Shown: piece after piece, positions 9,853 to 19,763 of the stretch
How positions within the stretch are numbered: position 1 is the first letter of the stretch
Layout of the letters: each line of letters opens with the position of its first letter
Origin: Aquaticitalea lipolytica
Lineage (GTDB): Bacteria; Bacteroidota; Bacteroidia; Flavobacteriales; Flavobacteriaceae
Assembly (NCBI RefSeq): GCF_014641635.1
Contig: NZ_BMIC01000006.1
Coordinates: 62,001-126,000, forward strand
Length of the DNA stretch: 64,000 nt
Direction of reading: 5' to 3'
Notes under the pieces: model-generated
The model's database searches: none
Told to the model about the DNA's origin: nothing
Seen by the model: the letters and a program-made list of their open reading frames with translations, nothing else
Translations under genes and position numbers: made by a program

Positions 9853-9863
9853 TTTCTTAAATT

Positions 9864-11990
9864 TTAAGCTTCAACGCCTTTAGCTGCTTTAATAACTTCT
9901 TCTGATATATTAGAAGGTGTTTCAGCATAATGTGAAAATTCCATTGTTGATGTTGCTCTACCTGATGATAATGTACGTAATGAAGTAACATAACCAAACA
10001 TTTCAGATAATGGCACATGTGCCTTAACAACTTTTGAACCTGCTCTATCTCCCATGTCATTAACTTGACCACGACGACGGTTAAGGTCTCCTACAATATC
10101 TCCCATGTTTTCTTCAGGAGTTAACACTTCTAATTTCATAATTGGCTCCATGATTACAGCTTTTGCAGCTTTTGCAGCAGCTTTAAATCCTAATTTTGCA
10201 GCCAATTCGAATGATAATTGATCAGAATCCACATCATGGTAAGAACCATCAGTTAGAGTCACTTTCATAGCATCTACCTCATATCCTGCTAATGGACCAT
10301 TAATCATAGCCATTTTAAATCCTTTTTCAATTGAAGGGATAAATTCTTTAGGAACGTTACCACCTTTAATTTCAGAAACAAACTCTAATCCAGTTTTTCC
10401 TTCTTCAGCAGGCTCTAATGTGAACACAATATCAGCAAACTTACCACGTCCACCAGATTGTTTTTTGTAAACTTCTCTATGTTGTGCTGTTCTTGTGATA
10501 GCTTCTTTGTACTCTACTTGAGGTTGGCCTTGGTTTACCTCTACTTTAAACTCACGACGTAAACGATCAACAATAATATCTAAGTGAAGCTCACCCATAC
10601 CAGAAATAATCGTCTGACCTGAAGCCTCATCTGTTCTAACTGTAAACGTTGGATCTTCTTCAGCTAATTTTGCTAAAGACATACCTAATTTATCGACATC
10701 TGCTTTTGTTTTAGGCTCAACCGCAATACCAATTACTGGATCAGGGAAGTTCATACTTTCTAAAACAATTGGATGTTTTTCATCTGATAATGTATCTCCT
10801 GTTTTGATAGATTTAAATCCTACAGCAGCTCCAATATCTCCAGCTTCAATAAAGTCAATTGCATTTTGCTTATTAGCATGCATTTGGTAGATACGAGAGA
10901 TACGTTCTTTATTTCCTGAACGATTATTCAATACATAAGAACCAGCATCTAAACGACCAGAGTATGCTCTAAAGAATGCTAAACGACCAACGAAAGGATC
11001 AGTAGCAATTTTAAATGCTAATGCAGCAAACGGCTCATCAACAGAAGGCTTTCTTTTTTCTTCTTTCTCAGTATCTGGATTAACACCTACAATCGCCTCT
11101 TTATCTAAAGGAGAAGGTAAATATCTACAAACTGCATCTAATAAGAATTGAACACCTTTGTTTTTGAATGAAGATCCACAAATCATAGGTATGATAGCCA
11201 TATCCATAACAGCAGCTCTTAATGCTGTGTGTATTTCATCTTCAGTAATTGAATCTTCATCTTCCATGAATTTCTCAAGAAGATTTTCATCGTAACTTGC
11301 TACTTCTTCAATTAATAAAGCTCTATATTGTTTTGCTTCTGCTTTTAATTCTTCAGGAATATCAACAACATCAAAAGTTGCACCTAAAGTTTCATCATGC
11401 CAGATAATAGCTCTGTTTTTTACTAAATCTACAACACCTTTAAAATCGATTTCATCACCAATAGGTAAAACAATAGGCACTGCATTAGAGCCCAACATTT
11501 CTTTTACCTGCTTGTTAACTTCTAAAAAGTTAGAACCTTGACGGTCCATTTTATTTACGAAACCAATTCTAGGTACTTTGTAGTTATCAGCTAATCTCCA
11601 GTTAGTTTCTGATTGAGGTTCAACACCATCAACAGCACTAAATAAGAATACCAATCCATCTAATACACGTAAAGAACGGTTTACTTCTACCGTGAAATCA
11701 ACGTGACCAGGAGTATCGATAATATTAAAGTGATAACCCATAGAATCAGGTGTTGGCTCTCCATTTACACGAGGAAAAACCCATTCACAAGTTGTAGCAG
11801 CAGATGTAATTGTAATACCTCTTTCTTGCTCTTGCTCCATCCAGTCCATTGTTGCTGCTCCATCATGAACCTCACCAATTTTGTGAGACACACCTGTGTA
11901 GAACAATATACGCTCTGTAGTTGTTGTTTTTCCTGCATCAATATGAGCAGCAATACCTATATTTCTTGTATATTTTAAATCTCTTGCCAT
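9864..11990 (-). CDS. fusA: Translation elongation factor G
   Basis: 708-residue GTPase that drives ribosomal translocation. The G motifs are clear: AHIDAGKT (residues 15-22), DTPGH (92-96) and NKMD (146-149). They are followed by domain II, the domain III/V folds ([18 protein letters not shown]) and domain IV ([15 protein letters not shown]). The C-terminus ends in [20 protein letters not shown]. It starts 6 bases after rpsG. Confidence 0.99.
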   Translation of the reverse strand: MARDLKYTRNIGIAAHIDAGKTTTTERILFYTGVSHKIGEVHDGAATMDWMEQEQERGITITSAATTCEWVFPRVNGEPTPDSMGYHFNIIDTPGHVDFTVEVNRSLRVLDGLVFLFSAVDGVEPQSETNWRLADNYKVPRIGFVNKMDRQGSNFLEVNKQVKEMLGSNAVPIVLPIGDEIDFKGVVDLVKNRAIIWHDETLGATFDVVDIPEELKAEAKQYRALLIEEVASYDENLLEKFMEDEDSITEDEIHTALRAAVMDMAIIPMICGSSFKNKGVQFLLDAVCRYLPSPLDKEAIVGVNPDTEKEEKRKPSVDEPFAALAFKIATDPFVGRLAFFRAYSGRLDAGSYVLNNRSGNKERISRIYQMHANKQNAIDFIEAGDIGAAVGFKSIKTGDTLSDEKHPIVLESMNFPDPVIGIAVEPKTKADVDKLGMSLAKLAEEDPTFTVRTDEASGQTIISGMGELHLDIIVDRLRREFKVEVNQGQPQVEYKEAITRTAQHREVYKKQSGGRGKFADIVFTLEPAEEGKTGLEFVSEIKGGNVPKEFIPSIEKGFKMAMINGPLAGYEVDAMKVTLTDGSYHDVDSDQLSFELAAKLGFKAAAKAAKAVIMEPIMKLEVLTPEENMGDIVGDLNRRRGQVNDMGDRAGSKVVKAHVPLSEMFGYVTSLRTLSSGRATSTMEFSHYAETPSNISEEVIKAAKGVEA

Positions 11991-11996
11991 CTTAAA

Positions 11997-12473
11997 TTAA
12001 AATCTAAAGTGTGAGAATGCTTTATTAGCTTCCGCCATTTTGTGAGTATCCATACGTTTTTTAACTGCCGCTCCTTCTTCTTTAGCCGCAGCTAAAATTT
12101 CAGCAGCAAGTTTTGCTGGCATAGATTTTTCATTTCTTTTACGTGAGTAACTAATCAACCATTTCATAGCTGTAGATACTTTACGATCTGGACGAATTTG
12201 CATTGGAATTTGAAATGTAGCTCCACCAACTCTACGACTACGTACTTCTACGTGAGGCATAACGTTAGACAAGGCATCTTTCCAAGTTTCTAAAGCTGTT
12301 TTTTCGTCGTCAGTCTTTTTTGATTCTACAATATCAATTGCATCATAGAATACTTTGAACGCTACCGACTTCTTTCCATCCCACATCATCATATTAACGA
12401 AACGAGTTACTAACTGATCGTTAAAACGTGGATCTGGTAAAAGCGGTCTTTTTTTCGCTGCTCTTTTTCTCAT
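11997..12473 (-). CDS. rpsG: 30S ribosomal protein S7
   Basis: 158 residues, nucleates assembly of the 30S head. It begins [19 protein letters not shown] and carries [19 protein letters not shown]. It lies between rpsL and fusA, the str arrangement. Confidence 0.99.
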   Translation of the reverse strand: MRKRAAKKRPLLPDPRFNDQLVTRFVNMMMWDGKKSVAFKVFYDAIDIVESKKTDDEKTALETWKDALSNVMPHVEVRSRRVGGATFQIPMQIRPDRKVSTAMKWLISYSRKRNEKSMPAKLAAEILAAAKEEGAAVKKRMDTHKMAEANKAFSHFRF

Positions 12474-12496
12474 GTCTTCTTCTTAAAGTTTTTTAA

Positions 12497-12871
12497 TTAC
12501 TTTTTAGGGCGTTTTGCACCATACTTAGATCTACGTTGTGTTCTACCTGCAACACCTGCTGTGTCTAAGGCACCACGAACGATGTGATATCTAACTCCTG
12601 GTAAATCTTTTACCCTTCCACCTCTAACCAATACTATCGAGTGCTCTTGTAAATTATGACCTTCTCCTGGGATGTATGCATTTACTTCATTACCATTTGT
12701 TAATCTAACCCTTGCTACTTTACGCATTGCAGAGTTAGGTTTTTTTGGTGTCGTTGTGTAAACACGTGTACAAACCCCACGTCTTTGAGGACATGAATCT
12801 AAAGCAGCCGATTTACTCTTCTTGGTTATTTTGGCTCTTCCTATTCGTACTAATTGTGAAATTGTTGGCAT
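12497..12871 (-). CDS. rpsL: 30S ribosomal protein S12
   Basis: 124 residues, the decoding-centre protein and first gene of the operon. The signature [19 protein letters not shown] is present. Lys43 and Lys88 (GGRVKD), positions where changes cause streptomycin resistance in other bacteria, are the unmutated residues. The leader between promoter and start is about 40 bases. Confidence 0.99.
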   Translation of the reverse strand: MPTISQLVRIGRAKITKKSKSAALDSCPQRRGVCTRVYTTTPKKPNSAMRKVARVRLTNGNEVNAYIPGEGHNLQEHSIVLVRGGRVKDLPGVRYHIVRGALDTAGVAGRTQRRSKYGAKRPKK

Positions 12872-12915
12872 ATATTTCTATATAATTTATATTTACTCCT
12901 CGCATTTGAGGGCTG

Positions 12916-12946
12916 CAAAGGTAGAAATAAATTTCAGTTTTTCAAA
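12916..12946 (-). promoter_or_regulatory. Promoter of the str-S10-spc operon
   Basis: On the minus strand TTTG (12943-12946) is followed after exactly 19 bases by TACCTTTG (12916-12923). This is a full match to the Bacteroidota -33/-7 consensus TTTG...TAnnTTTG. Transcription would start about 12909, giving a leader of roughly 40 bases before rpsL. Confidence 0.8.
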
Positions 12947-13019
12947 TGTAAAATGATTAATTTTCAAAAGTTTGATGAATTATTTAACATTGGGCATATT
13001 TTTAGTCCAAATTTTCCGT

Positions 13020-13027
13020 TAGCTTTG
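13020..13027 (+). promoter_or_regulatory. Putative -7 promoter element of the Omp85-family gene
   Basis: TAGCTTTG matches TAnnTTTG exactly and lies 10 bases before the first ATG (13038) of the next gene. No good -33 TTG is found 19-20 bases upstream, so it is a partial match. Confidence 0.4.
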
Positions 13028-13037
13028 AAAACTATTA

Positions 13038-14735
13038 ATGCTTTATATGCCTTTAAAAATCTTTCTTTTTTTAATTGGATTTTGGTTGTTATCTACTTCA
13101 CAACTTTACTCTCAATCCTTGTCTCTTTCTGCCAAGGGCAAGACAGAAAATGAAACTAAAATTATTGACTCATTATATTATATTAAAAACTTTGAGGATT
13201 TTGCATCACTTGAAAAAGAAGTAATAGATATTAAAGAAAAATTATTAAAACTAGGTTATATTGAAAGTGGGTTATTAAGTATAGAAAAAAAGAATGACTC
13301 ATCTTATATTGCAAGTTATCATTTGAATCATTACTACAAAACAATTAAAATATATTTTGGCCCTTCAATTAATAGAAACATTTTAAAACTAGTATCTAAC
13401 ACCGTAAAGGAGAATTATTTTGAAACAGATTTTAACACATTAGAAAAAACGCTTCAATTATTGAATTCTGAAATTTCAAATCAAGGAGATCCTTTTTCAA
13501 CACTGCAGCTATCAAACATTAAAAAAGAAAATGAGGGCACTTTGTACGCTGAGCTACAAATTACAGAACAACCCCAAAGAACAATAGATACTATTATTAT
13601 TAAGGGTTATGACAAGTTTCCAAAATCATATGTGAAACGTTATCTTAAAATTAGAAACAAACAACTATTCAATTTAAAGACAATTAAAGAAAAAATGTCA
13701 GATTTGGAAGACCTACAATTTGCAAGTCAAATTAAGGAACCCGAAGTTTTATTTACTAAAGACTCTACCTTATTATATATATATGTAGAAAAAACCAAAA
13801 GCAATGCCTTTGATGGGTTTTTAGGATTTGGAACTAATACTGAAACTAATAAAATAGAATTTGATGGCTACTTAAACTTAAATCTTGTAAACAATTTAAA
13901 CTATGGAGAGTCATTTAGATTATTATATAAAAGTGATGAAAGTCAACAAAAAACTTTTGATGTAAAAGCTAAACTCCCTTATTTATTAGGTTCTCCAATT
14001 GGAGTTGAATTAAGTTTAAATATTTTCAAAAAAGATTCTTCATTTGTTACGGTTTCACAATCAGGAAAACTAGATTATATAATTAGTCCTAAAAACTCAG
14101 TTTCTGCTGGCATATTATCTACTACATCAACAAACTTATTAGACAATAATATATTAAGTATTAATGATTACAAGTCATCTTTTTATACTCTGAATTATTT
14201 ACACACCAAGAGGCAGCGTTATAATTTACTTTTTCCCATAAATTTTCAGTTTGATATTACTACTGGTTTTGGCAATCGCACTTTTGATGATATCAAAGAA
14301 TCTCAAAACTCACTAGCTATAAATTCGTTTAAAATTTTTAATTTGAATGACAGCAATAGCATTTTTACTCAGATTACTAGTGGCTACTTAAAATCTGACA
14401 CGTATCTTGAAAATGAACTTCTACGTTTTGGAGGTATAAATTCAATAAGAGGTTTTGAAGAAAACAGCTTGACTGCAAATTTATTTGGCGTAATTAACAC
14501 AGAGTATCGTTACAAGGTCAGTAATAATCTATATATTCATTCGGTTATTGATGCAGCTTATTACGAAAATGAGCTATTTGACAAAAAAGGAAAACTTTTT
14601 GGTTTTGGCTTTGGTTTTGGACTACTCACAAAAGCTGGATTGTTTAAACTCAATTATTCAAGTGGAAAGACTGAAAATCAGTCGTTTAAAATTTCAGATT
14701 CAAAAATACATATTAGCTTAATCGCAAAATTTTAA
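13038..14735 (+). CDS. Omp85-superfamily outer-membrane protein (BamA/TamA-like, POTRA plus barrel)
   Basis: 565 residues, outer membrane. The N-terminus has a signal peptide (PLKIFLFLIGFWLLSTS, cut near LYSQS). A POTRA-like module follows at about residues 165-235 (TIIIKGYDKFPKSYVKRYLK). The C-terminal barrel contains FGGINSIRGFEENS, the Omp85 loop-6 (V/I)RGF signature, and ends in an aromatic residue (LIAKF). It is shorter than BamA (about 800) and probably not the essential BamA. It could be a TamA-like or patatin-less surface-antigen protein. ATG at 13047 (three codons in) is an equally good start. It is divergent from the ribosomal operon and precedes the SusC/D island, but a functional link is not shown. 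Confidence 0.85.
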   Translation: MLYMPLKIFLFLIGFWLLSTSQLYSQSLSLSAKGKTENETKIIDSLYYIKNFEDFASLEKEVIDIKEKLLKLGYIESGLLSIEKKNDSSYIASYHLNHYYKTIKIYFGPSINRNILKLVSNTVKENYFETDFNTLEKTLQLLNSEISNQGDPFSTLQLSNIKKENEGTLYAELQITEQPQRTIDTIIIKGYDKFPKSYVKRYLKIRNKQLFNLKTIKEKMSDLEDLQFASQIKEPEVLFTKDSTLLYIYVEKTKSNAFDGFLGFGTNTETNKIEFDGYLNLNLVNNLNYGESFRLLYKSDESQQKTFDVKAKLPYLLGSPIGVELSLNIFKKDSSFVTVSQSGKLDYIISPKNSVSAGILSTTSTNLLDNNILSINDYKSSFYTLNYLHTKRQRYNLLFPINFQFDITTGFGNRTFDDIKESQNSLAINSFKIFNLNDSNSIFTQITSGYLKSDTYLENELLRFGGINSIRGFEENSLTANLFGVINTEYRYKVSNNLYIHSVIDAAYYENELFDKKGKLFGFGFGFGLLTKAGLFKLNYSSGKTENQSFKISDSKIHISLIAKF

Positions 14736-14756
14736 CATTTATATTGTTAAATTTTT
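14731..14756 (+). terminator. Weak AT-only terminator-like hairpin after the Omp85-family gene
   Basis: TTTAACA (14731-14737) and TGTTAAA (14745-14751) form a 7-bp stem overlapping the stop codon, followed by TTTTT. The stem contains only one G-C pair. Confidence 0.35.
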
Positions 14757-14775
14757 AACTATTTCACATTACCTA

Positions 14776-14806
14776 TTGTTTTATTTGTTTTTATTTTTCA
14801 CATTTG
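14776..14806 (+). promoter_or_regulatory. Putative promoter of the first susC
   Basis: TTG (14776-14778), 20 bases, then CACATTTG (14799-14806), one base off TAnnTTTG. The same layout, including TATTGTTTTATT around the -33 element and AATTCAAA before the ATG, recurs upstream of the second susC. This supports the call by paralogue comparison. Confidence 0.5.
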
Positions 14807-14833
14807 CCGCGAATAATTCAAACTAACTCAAAT

Positions 14834-17800
14834 ATGAAAACAAAGTTTAATGTGATTCTTACGCTATTATTAGCGTTTGTTGTGCAGGTATCTTTTGCAC
14901 AAGAAAAGACAATTTCAGGGACTGTTACTGATGAATCAGGCTTAACTCTTCCTGGGGTTAACATTCAAGTTAAAGGTACTGCTACTGGTACTCAAACTGA
15001 TTTTGATGGAAAATACTCCATTAAAGCGAACACAGGAGATGTTTTAATTTTTACTTATTTAGGGCTAAAAACCCAAGATATTAAAGTTGCTACATCAAAT
15101 ACAATTAACGTAACAATGGCTGAAGATGCATCTGTATTAGATGAAGTTGTTGTTGTTGGTTATGGTGTGCAAAAAAAGAAAGAAGTAACTGGGTCTATTG
15201 CTAGTATTTCTGGTGGTGATTTAGCTGGCTTAGTAACACCAAGTTTTGAAAGTCAAATAGCTGGTAGAGCTGCTGGTGTTCAAGTTACTACAAACAACGG
15301 TATCATTGGTGAAGCACCAAGAATTAGAATTAGAGGTATTGCCTCAATAGGATCAGGAACTTCTCCATTGATTGTAGTTGATGGTATGCCTATTTATTCT
15401 GGTGATGTTGGAGGTTATGCTTCAACAAATGCTCTAGGGGACATAAACCCAAATGATATTGAATCTTATGACATTTTAAAAGATGGTGCTGCAACTGCTA
15501 TTTATGGTTCTAGGGCAGCAAATGGTGTAATCTTAATTACAACTAAAAAAGGAAAAAAAGGAACAATGAAAGTTAGCTACAATAACACTACTGGATTTGC
15601 TTCTGCAATTAAGACTTTTGATTTATTAAAAACTTCTGACTTTTTAGTTATTGCTAATGAAAAAAGAACTAATAGAGGTCAAGCAGAATGGGCTATTGGA
15701 AGTGAATTTGATACCGATTGGCAAAAAGCCGTACTAAACTCAAGCGCTTTACAAATAGATCATAGCTTATCATTAAATGGAGGAACTGAAAGCACAAAAT
15801 ATTTCCTATCTATGGGATATACAGACCAAGAAGGTGTTGCAGTTGCTAATGATATGAAGCGTTACACAATTAGAGCAAATGTTGAACATGAAGTAAACAA
15901 ATGGTTGTCTTTAGGTGGTAATATAGCCTTAACTAGAACAGAATATAATGGCTTAAACACTGGTAGAAATTCATTATCAGGAAACATTTTTAATGCAATA
16001 AGACAATTACCAAATACTCCTATTTACAACCCTAATCACCCTACAGGTTACAACATTTCTGCAGATAACACTGTTGTTGGGCAATGGGATAATACAGATG
16101 CAGTTGGAGATAATATTTCAAACATTGCTTATGTGTTGGCAAATAATAAATTTCAATCTAAAATTAACAGAACAATAATTAACACGTTTGCTTCAGTTAA
16201 ATTTAATAAGGATTTAACTTATAGATTTCAAGCTAGTGTTGACAACCCGTTAACATCAGGTTTCTTATACTATAGTCCAGTTCATGGTGATGGTAGAGGC
16301 TCTAATGGTAGGTTACAAAATGATAATACAGATCTATTAAGATGGAACATTCAAAATATTCTTACTTATGATAAATCATTTAACAATGCACACAATGTAA
16401 ATGCAACAGGAGTAGTTGAATATCAAAAAGAAAGAAATCAATCGTTTTTTGGTACAGGTACAGATTTATTAGATGAGTTTTATAATAATAATCTAGTGAC
16501 TGGAGCTTATGCAACGCAAACTTCTGGAGGAAGCGTTACAGAAAATGGTATAATATCTTATGTTGGGCGTTTAAGCTACAACTACAAACAAAGATATTAT
16601 TTACAAGGATCTGTAAGACGTGATGGTATTTCTAAATTAAGCGAAGCAAACAGATGGAACAACTTTACTGGTTATTCTGCTGGATGGAATATTGCTAATG
16701 AAGAGTTTTTTAGTTCGCTAAACTCTACAATTAACGAATTTAAATTGAGAGGTTCTTATTCTGAAGTAGGTAATACAGAAATTGGAAGCTACCCATATTT
16801 AGGACTAACATCTGCTTCTCCTTACGGTACATTAAATGGTATTGCTTTCACTCAATTTGGTAACGACCAATTACTTTGGGAAACAAGTAAGAAGACAGAT
16901 TACGGAGTTGATTTATCATTATTAAATAATAAAATCAGACTATCTTTTGACTACTACAATAATGATATCGATGGGTTAATTTTAGACGTACCTGTAGCTC
17001 CGTCTTTAGGAGTTCCTTCTAATAGAATTAAAAAGAACATTGGCTCTATGTATAACAAAGGCTATGAGTTCTCATTAAATTATAATGCAATTGAAAAAGA
17101 CAACTTTAGCTGGAATATTACTGCTAATTTAACTCTAGACAAGAATGAAGTAACAAACATTCCTGATGGGCAAGATATACTAGGTGGTACATTTTCTGAT
17201 GTTAACATCAATCAAAATTTAATAATTAGAGAAGGTGAATCTATCAACTCTATATATGGTTATAAATATTGGGGAGTAAATCCTGCTAATGGAAATCCAG
17301 TATACTTTAAGGCTGATGGCTCTTTAGTACAAGGAAATTTAGATACAACATCATATTTTGTATTTGACCCTAACAACCCAACAGACTTATCTACTGCATC
17401 ATCATTAAGTGCAGCTGATGACAAAGTTATTCTTGGAAACACTTTACCAAAATACTACGGATCAGTAATTAACTCACTAAAATTCAATGATTTTGACTTT
17501 ACTTTCATGTTCCGTTTTAGTGGTGGTAATAAAATATTTAACTCTACTCGCAGAGATTTAGTAACTCAAAATTTAAATAACAATAGTACAGAGATTTTAG
17601 GTAGATGGCAAAGTGTTGACAATCCAGGTGATGGTATAACCCCAAGACTTTATGCAAGTAGTAATACATTTACCAATCTAACTGGTCATGCTACAAGTCG
17701 ATTTTTAGAAGATGGAGACTTTATAAGCCTAGATAATATTACACTTGGTTATAAATTACCAAAATCTTTATCTGAAAAATTAAGAGTTGATATGGTTAGA

Positions 17801-17938
17801 CTTTATGTACAAGCACAAAACATTTTAACTATAACTGATTACCAAGGTTTAAATCCTGAAATGGAATCTGGAGGTGTAGATTTAAATGGAACGCCAAGAG
17901 CAAAAGTCTTATCATTCGGATTAAATGTTAACTTATAA
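14834..17938 (+). CDS. SusC/RagA-family TonB-linked outer-membrane transporter (first copy)
   Basis: 1034 residues. It imports oligomers across the outer membrane using TonB energy, together with a SusD lipoprotein. It has a signal peptide (MKTKFNVILTLLLAFVVQVS, cut after FAQ) and a carboxypeptidase-regulatory-like domain at about 23-95 (ISGTVTDESG; TDFDGKYSI). A TonB-box-like segment SVLDEVVVVGYG is followed by a plug domain (GRAAGVQV; AIYGSRAANGVILITTKKG) and a 22-strand-type barrel ending VLSFGLNVNL. The start at 14834 is chosen because the signal peptide begins there; an upstream frame adds only 10 unlikely residues. It is followed at once by its SusD partner (10-base gap). Confidence 0.97.
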   Translation: MKTKFNVILTLLLAFVVQVSFAQEKTISGTVTDESGLTLPGVNIQVKGTATGTQTDFDGKYSIKANTGDVLIFTYLGLKTQDIKVATSNTINVTMAEDASVLDEVVVVGYGVQKKKEVTGSIASISGGDLAGLVTPSFESQIAGRAAGVQVTTNNGIIGEAPRIRIRGIASIGSGTSPLIVVDGMPIYSGDVGGYASTNALGDINPNDIESYDILKDGAATAIYGSRAANGVILITTKKGKKGTMKVSYNNTTGFASAIKTFDLLKTSDFLVIANEKRTNRGQAEWAIGSEFDTDWQKAVLNSSALQIDHSLSLNGGTESTKYFLSMGYTDQEGVAVANDMKRYTIRANVEHEVNKWLSLGGNIALTRTEYNGLNTGRNSLSGNIFNAIRQLPNTPIYNPNHPTGYNISADNTVVGQWDNTDAVGDNISNIAYVLANNKFQSKINRTIINTFASVKFNKDLTYRFQASVDNPLTSGFLYYSPVHGDGRGSNGRLQNDNTDLLRWNIQNILTYDKSFNNAHNVNATGVVEYQKERNQSFFGTGTDLLDEFYNNNLVTGAYATQTSGGSVTENGIISYVGRLSYNYKQRYYLQGSVRRDGISKLSEANRWNNFTGYSAGWNIANEEFFSSLNSTINEFKLRGSYSEVGNTEIGSYPYLGLTSASPYGTLNGIAFTQFGNDQLLWETSKKTDYGVDLSLLNNKIRLSFDYYNNDIDGLILDVPVAPSLGVPSNRIKKNIGSMYNKGYEFSLNYNAIEKDNFSWNITANLTLDKNEVTNIPDGQDILGGTFSDVNINQNLIIREGESINSIYGYKYWGVNPANGNPVYFKADGSLVQGNLDTTSYFVFDPNNPTDLSTASSLSAADDKVILGNTLPKYYGSVINSLKFNDFDFTFMFRFSGGNKIFNSTRRDLVTQNLNNNSTEILGRWQSVDNPGDGITPRLYASSNTFTNLTGHATSRFLEDGDFISLDNITLGYKLPKSLSEKLRVDMVRLYVQAQNILTITDYQGLNPEMESGGVDLNGTPRAKVLSFGLNVNL

Positions 17939-17948
17939 TTTTTATAAA

Positions 17949-19517
17949 ATGAAAAATATATTCAAATTTTTAATTATTTCTGTTATTGGAACCGGAATGG
18001 TCTCATGTTCAGAAGAAAGTATTTTAGATCTAAGTCCTGTTAACAATATTTCATTAGATGATGCGTTTTCATCTCCTTCATTAATTGAAAGCTCTGTTAA
18101 CGGAATGTATAACGCAGCTGCTATTGGTCAATATAACTCAACTGCTCCAAATGGAGGTAGAGGATATGTTTGGGGCGCTGCATTTGTACAACAAGGTGAT
18201 TGTAGAGGTGAAGACGTAGTTAATACAGCTACCTTTTACCAATTAACTTATACAGCAACATATGATGCTACAACAGCAAACAATGTTTACTATTGGATTG
18301 ATGGTTACAGACTTATAAACAGATGTAATTTAGTCATAGAAGGAGTATCTAAAGCAGTAACAGCTGGCATTATAACTCCTGCTGTTGGAGACAACTATAT
18401 TGGGCAAGCAAAATTTTTACGCGCAATCACTCATTTTGAGCTACTTAGTTATTTTGCAAGACCATATAATTTTTCAGCTGGCGCTGGTCATCCAGGTATC
18501 CCTTATAGAACAGTTGGAGTTGATACTCAAGGTGAAATTGATTCTGAAATTTTAGTTGGTCGTAATACTGTAGCTGAATGCTATCAAAAGGTATTAACTG
18601 ATTTAAATGATGCTGAAACACAAATCACAAATACAACTTTAACTAAAGCTTCAAAAAATGCTGCTATAGCATTTAAAACAAGAGTTTATTTACACATGAG
18701 AGATTGGGATAATGTTATTTTTGAAGGTAACAAATTAAATGGCTTATACACTCTTACAGCATCACCAAACGGACCATTTATTGATAGCTACAGCAATACA
18801 GAATCAATCTTTTCTATATTACAAGCAGCTACACAAAACCCTGGAGTTAATGCAGCTTTAGCTTCTCAATATAATAGAAGAAGATTGGTTTGTATTAGTC
18901 CAATAATTTGGAGAGATCCAAGCTGGTTAACAGACGACAAGCGTAGAGAAGACAACTCAACCTCAACTAATGTTGGTACAGGAATGGTATTTACTGTAAG
19001 CGGAAGAAAATATACTCTAAAGTATAAAGATGGCGTAAATTACACTGACGCTTCTCCTATAATTAGATATGCAGAAGTATTATTAAACATGGCTGAAGCT
19101 TATGCTAGACAAACTACACCAGATTTACCAAATGCTTTAGCAAAACTAAATCAAGTAAGAAACCGTTCATTAGCAAACCCAACAACTCAAGCATATACTG
19201 CAGCATCTTTTATCACACCATCTACAATGGTTGGTGCTATCTTAAAAGAACGCAGAATTGAGTTTTTAATGGAAGGTAGAAGATGGTCAGACATCCATAG
19301 ATTGCAAGGTGATAATTTACATCCTATAGATGGAATCCCACAAAAAGTTGCAAATGGAAACCCAGCTGCATCAACATTTACATTAGGAACTCCTTACCCA
19401 GGTCCTTATGGAGTAGCAGCTGTTCCTTCATCTGACTTTAAATTCTTATGGCCAATACCTCAGGTTGAACTAAATGCTAATCCAACTTTAGCTACACAAC
19501 AAAACCCTGGTTGGTAA
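17949..19517 (+). CDS. SusD/RagB-family nutrient-binding lipoprotein (first copy)
   Basis: 522 residues. It forms the surface lid over the SusC channel. There is a lipoprotein signal peptide with lipobox GMVSC. The TPR core (QAKFLRAITHFELLSYFARP) and the classic C-terminal SusD signature KERRIEFLMEGRRWSDIHRL place it in the SusD_RagB family. An upstream in-frame start at 17925 would overlap susC and lacks a signal peptide, so 17949 is used. A strong terminator follows, closing a two-gene operon. Confidence 0.96.
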   Translation: MKNIFKFLIISVIGTGMVSCSEESILDLSPVNNISLDDAFSSPSLIESSVNGMYNAAAIGQYNSTAPNGGRGYVWGAAFVQQGDCRGEDVVNTATFYQLTYTATYDATTANNVYYWIDGYRLINRCNLVIEGVSKAVTAGIITPAVGDNYIGQAKFLRAITHFELLSYFARPYNFSAGAGHPGIPYRTVGVDTQGEIDSEILVGRNTVAECYQKVLTDLNDAETQITNTTLTKASKNAAIAFKTRVYLHMRDWDNVIFEGNKLNGLYTLTASPNGPFIDSYSNTESIFSILQAATQNPGVNAALASQYNRRRLVCISPIIWRDPSWLTDDKRREDNSTSTNVGTGMVFTVSGRKYTLKYKDGVNYTDASPIIRYAEVLLNMAEAYARQTTPDLPNALAKLNQVRNRSLANPTTQAYTAASFITPSTMVGAILKERRIEFLMEGRRWSDIHRLQGDNLHPIDGIPQKVANGNPAASTFTLGTPYPGPYGVAAVPSSDFKFLWPIPQVELNANPTLATQQNPGW

Positions 19518-19542
19518 AAAAACATATTAGCCATTTAATAGT

Positions 19543-19574
19543 AAAACAGCGTACAGATTGTACGCTGTTTTTTT
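19543..19574 (+). terminator. Rho-independent terminator after first susCD pair
   Basis: A perfect 12-bp stem AAAACAGCGTAC / GTACGCTGTTTT with loop AGATT, followed by a run of T. It separates the two SusC/D operons. Confidence 0.9.
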
Positions 19575-19704
19575 ATTCATACCTATCTGAAAACCAAACT
19601 TTAAATTACTAATAACAGACACCAATTTAATCAAACACAAAAATTCTAACAGTTCATTATTAAATGGTTTTGGATTTAAAAATTGAAATTTTAAGTAAAT
19701 ATTA

Positions 19705-19735
19705 TTGTTTTATTAACTTTTTATTATGACTTTTG
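19705..19735 (+). promoter_or_regulatory. Putative promoter of the second susC
   Basis: TTG (19705-19707), 20 bases, then GACTTTTG (19728-19735), one mismatch to TAnnTTTG at the same position as in the first susC promoter. The flanking TATTGTTTTATT and the leader AATTCAAATTAATTTAAAT resemble the first copy closely. Confidence 0.5.
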
Positions 19736-19763
19736 AAGCAGGCTAATTCAAATTAATTTAAAT

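Noticed and set aside
9857-10072. 71-residue ORF inside fusA, and similar antisense or out-of-frame ORFs in the ribosomal and A2M genes
   Set aside because: They are out-of-frame shadows of well-conserved coding sequence with no start context or recognisable domain.
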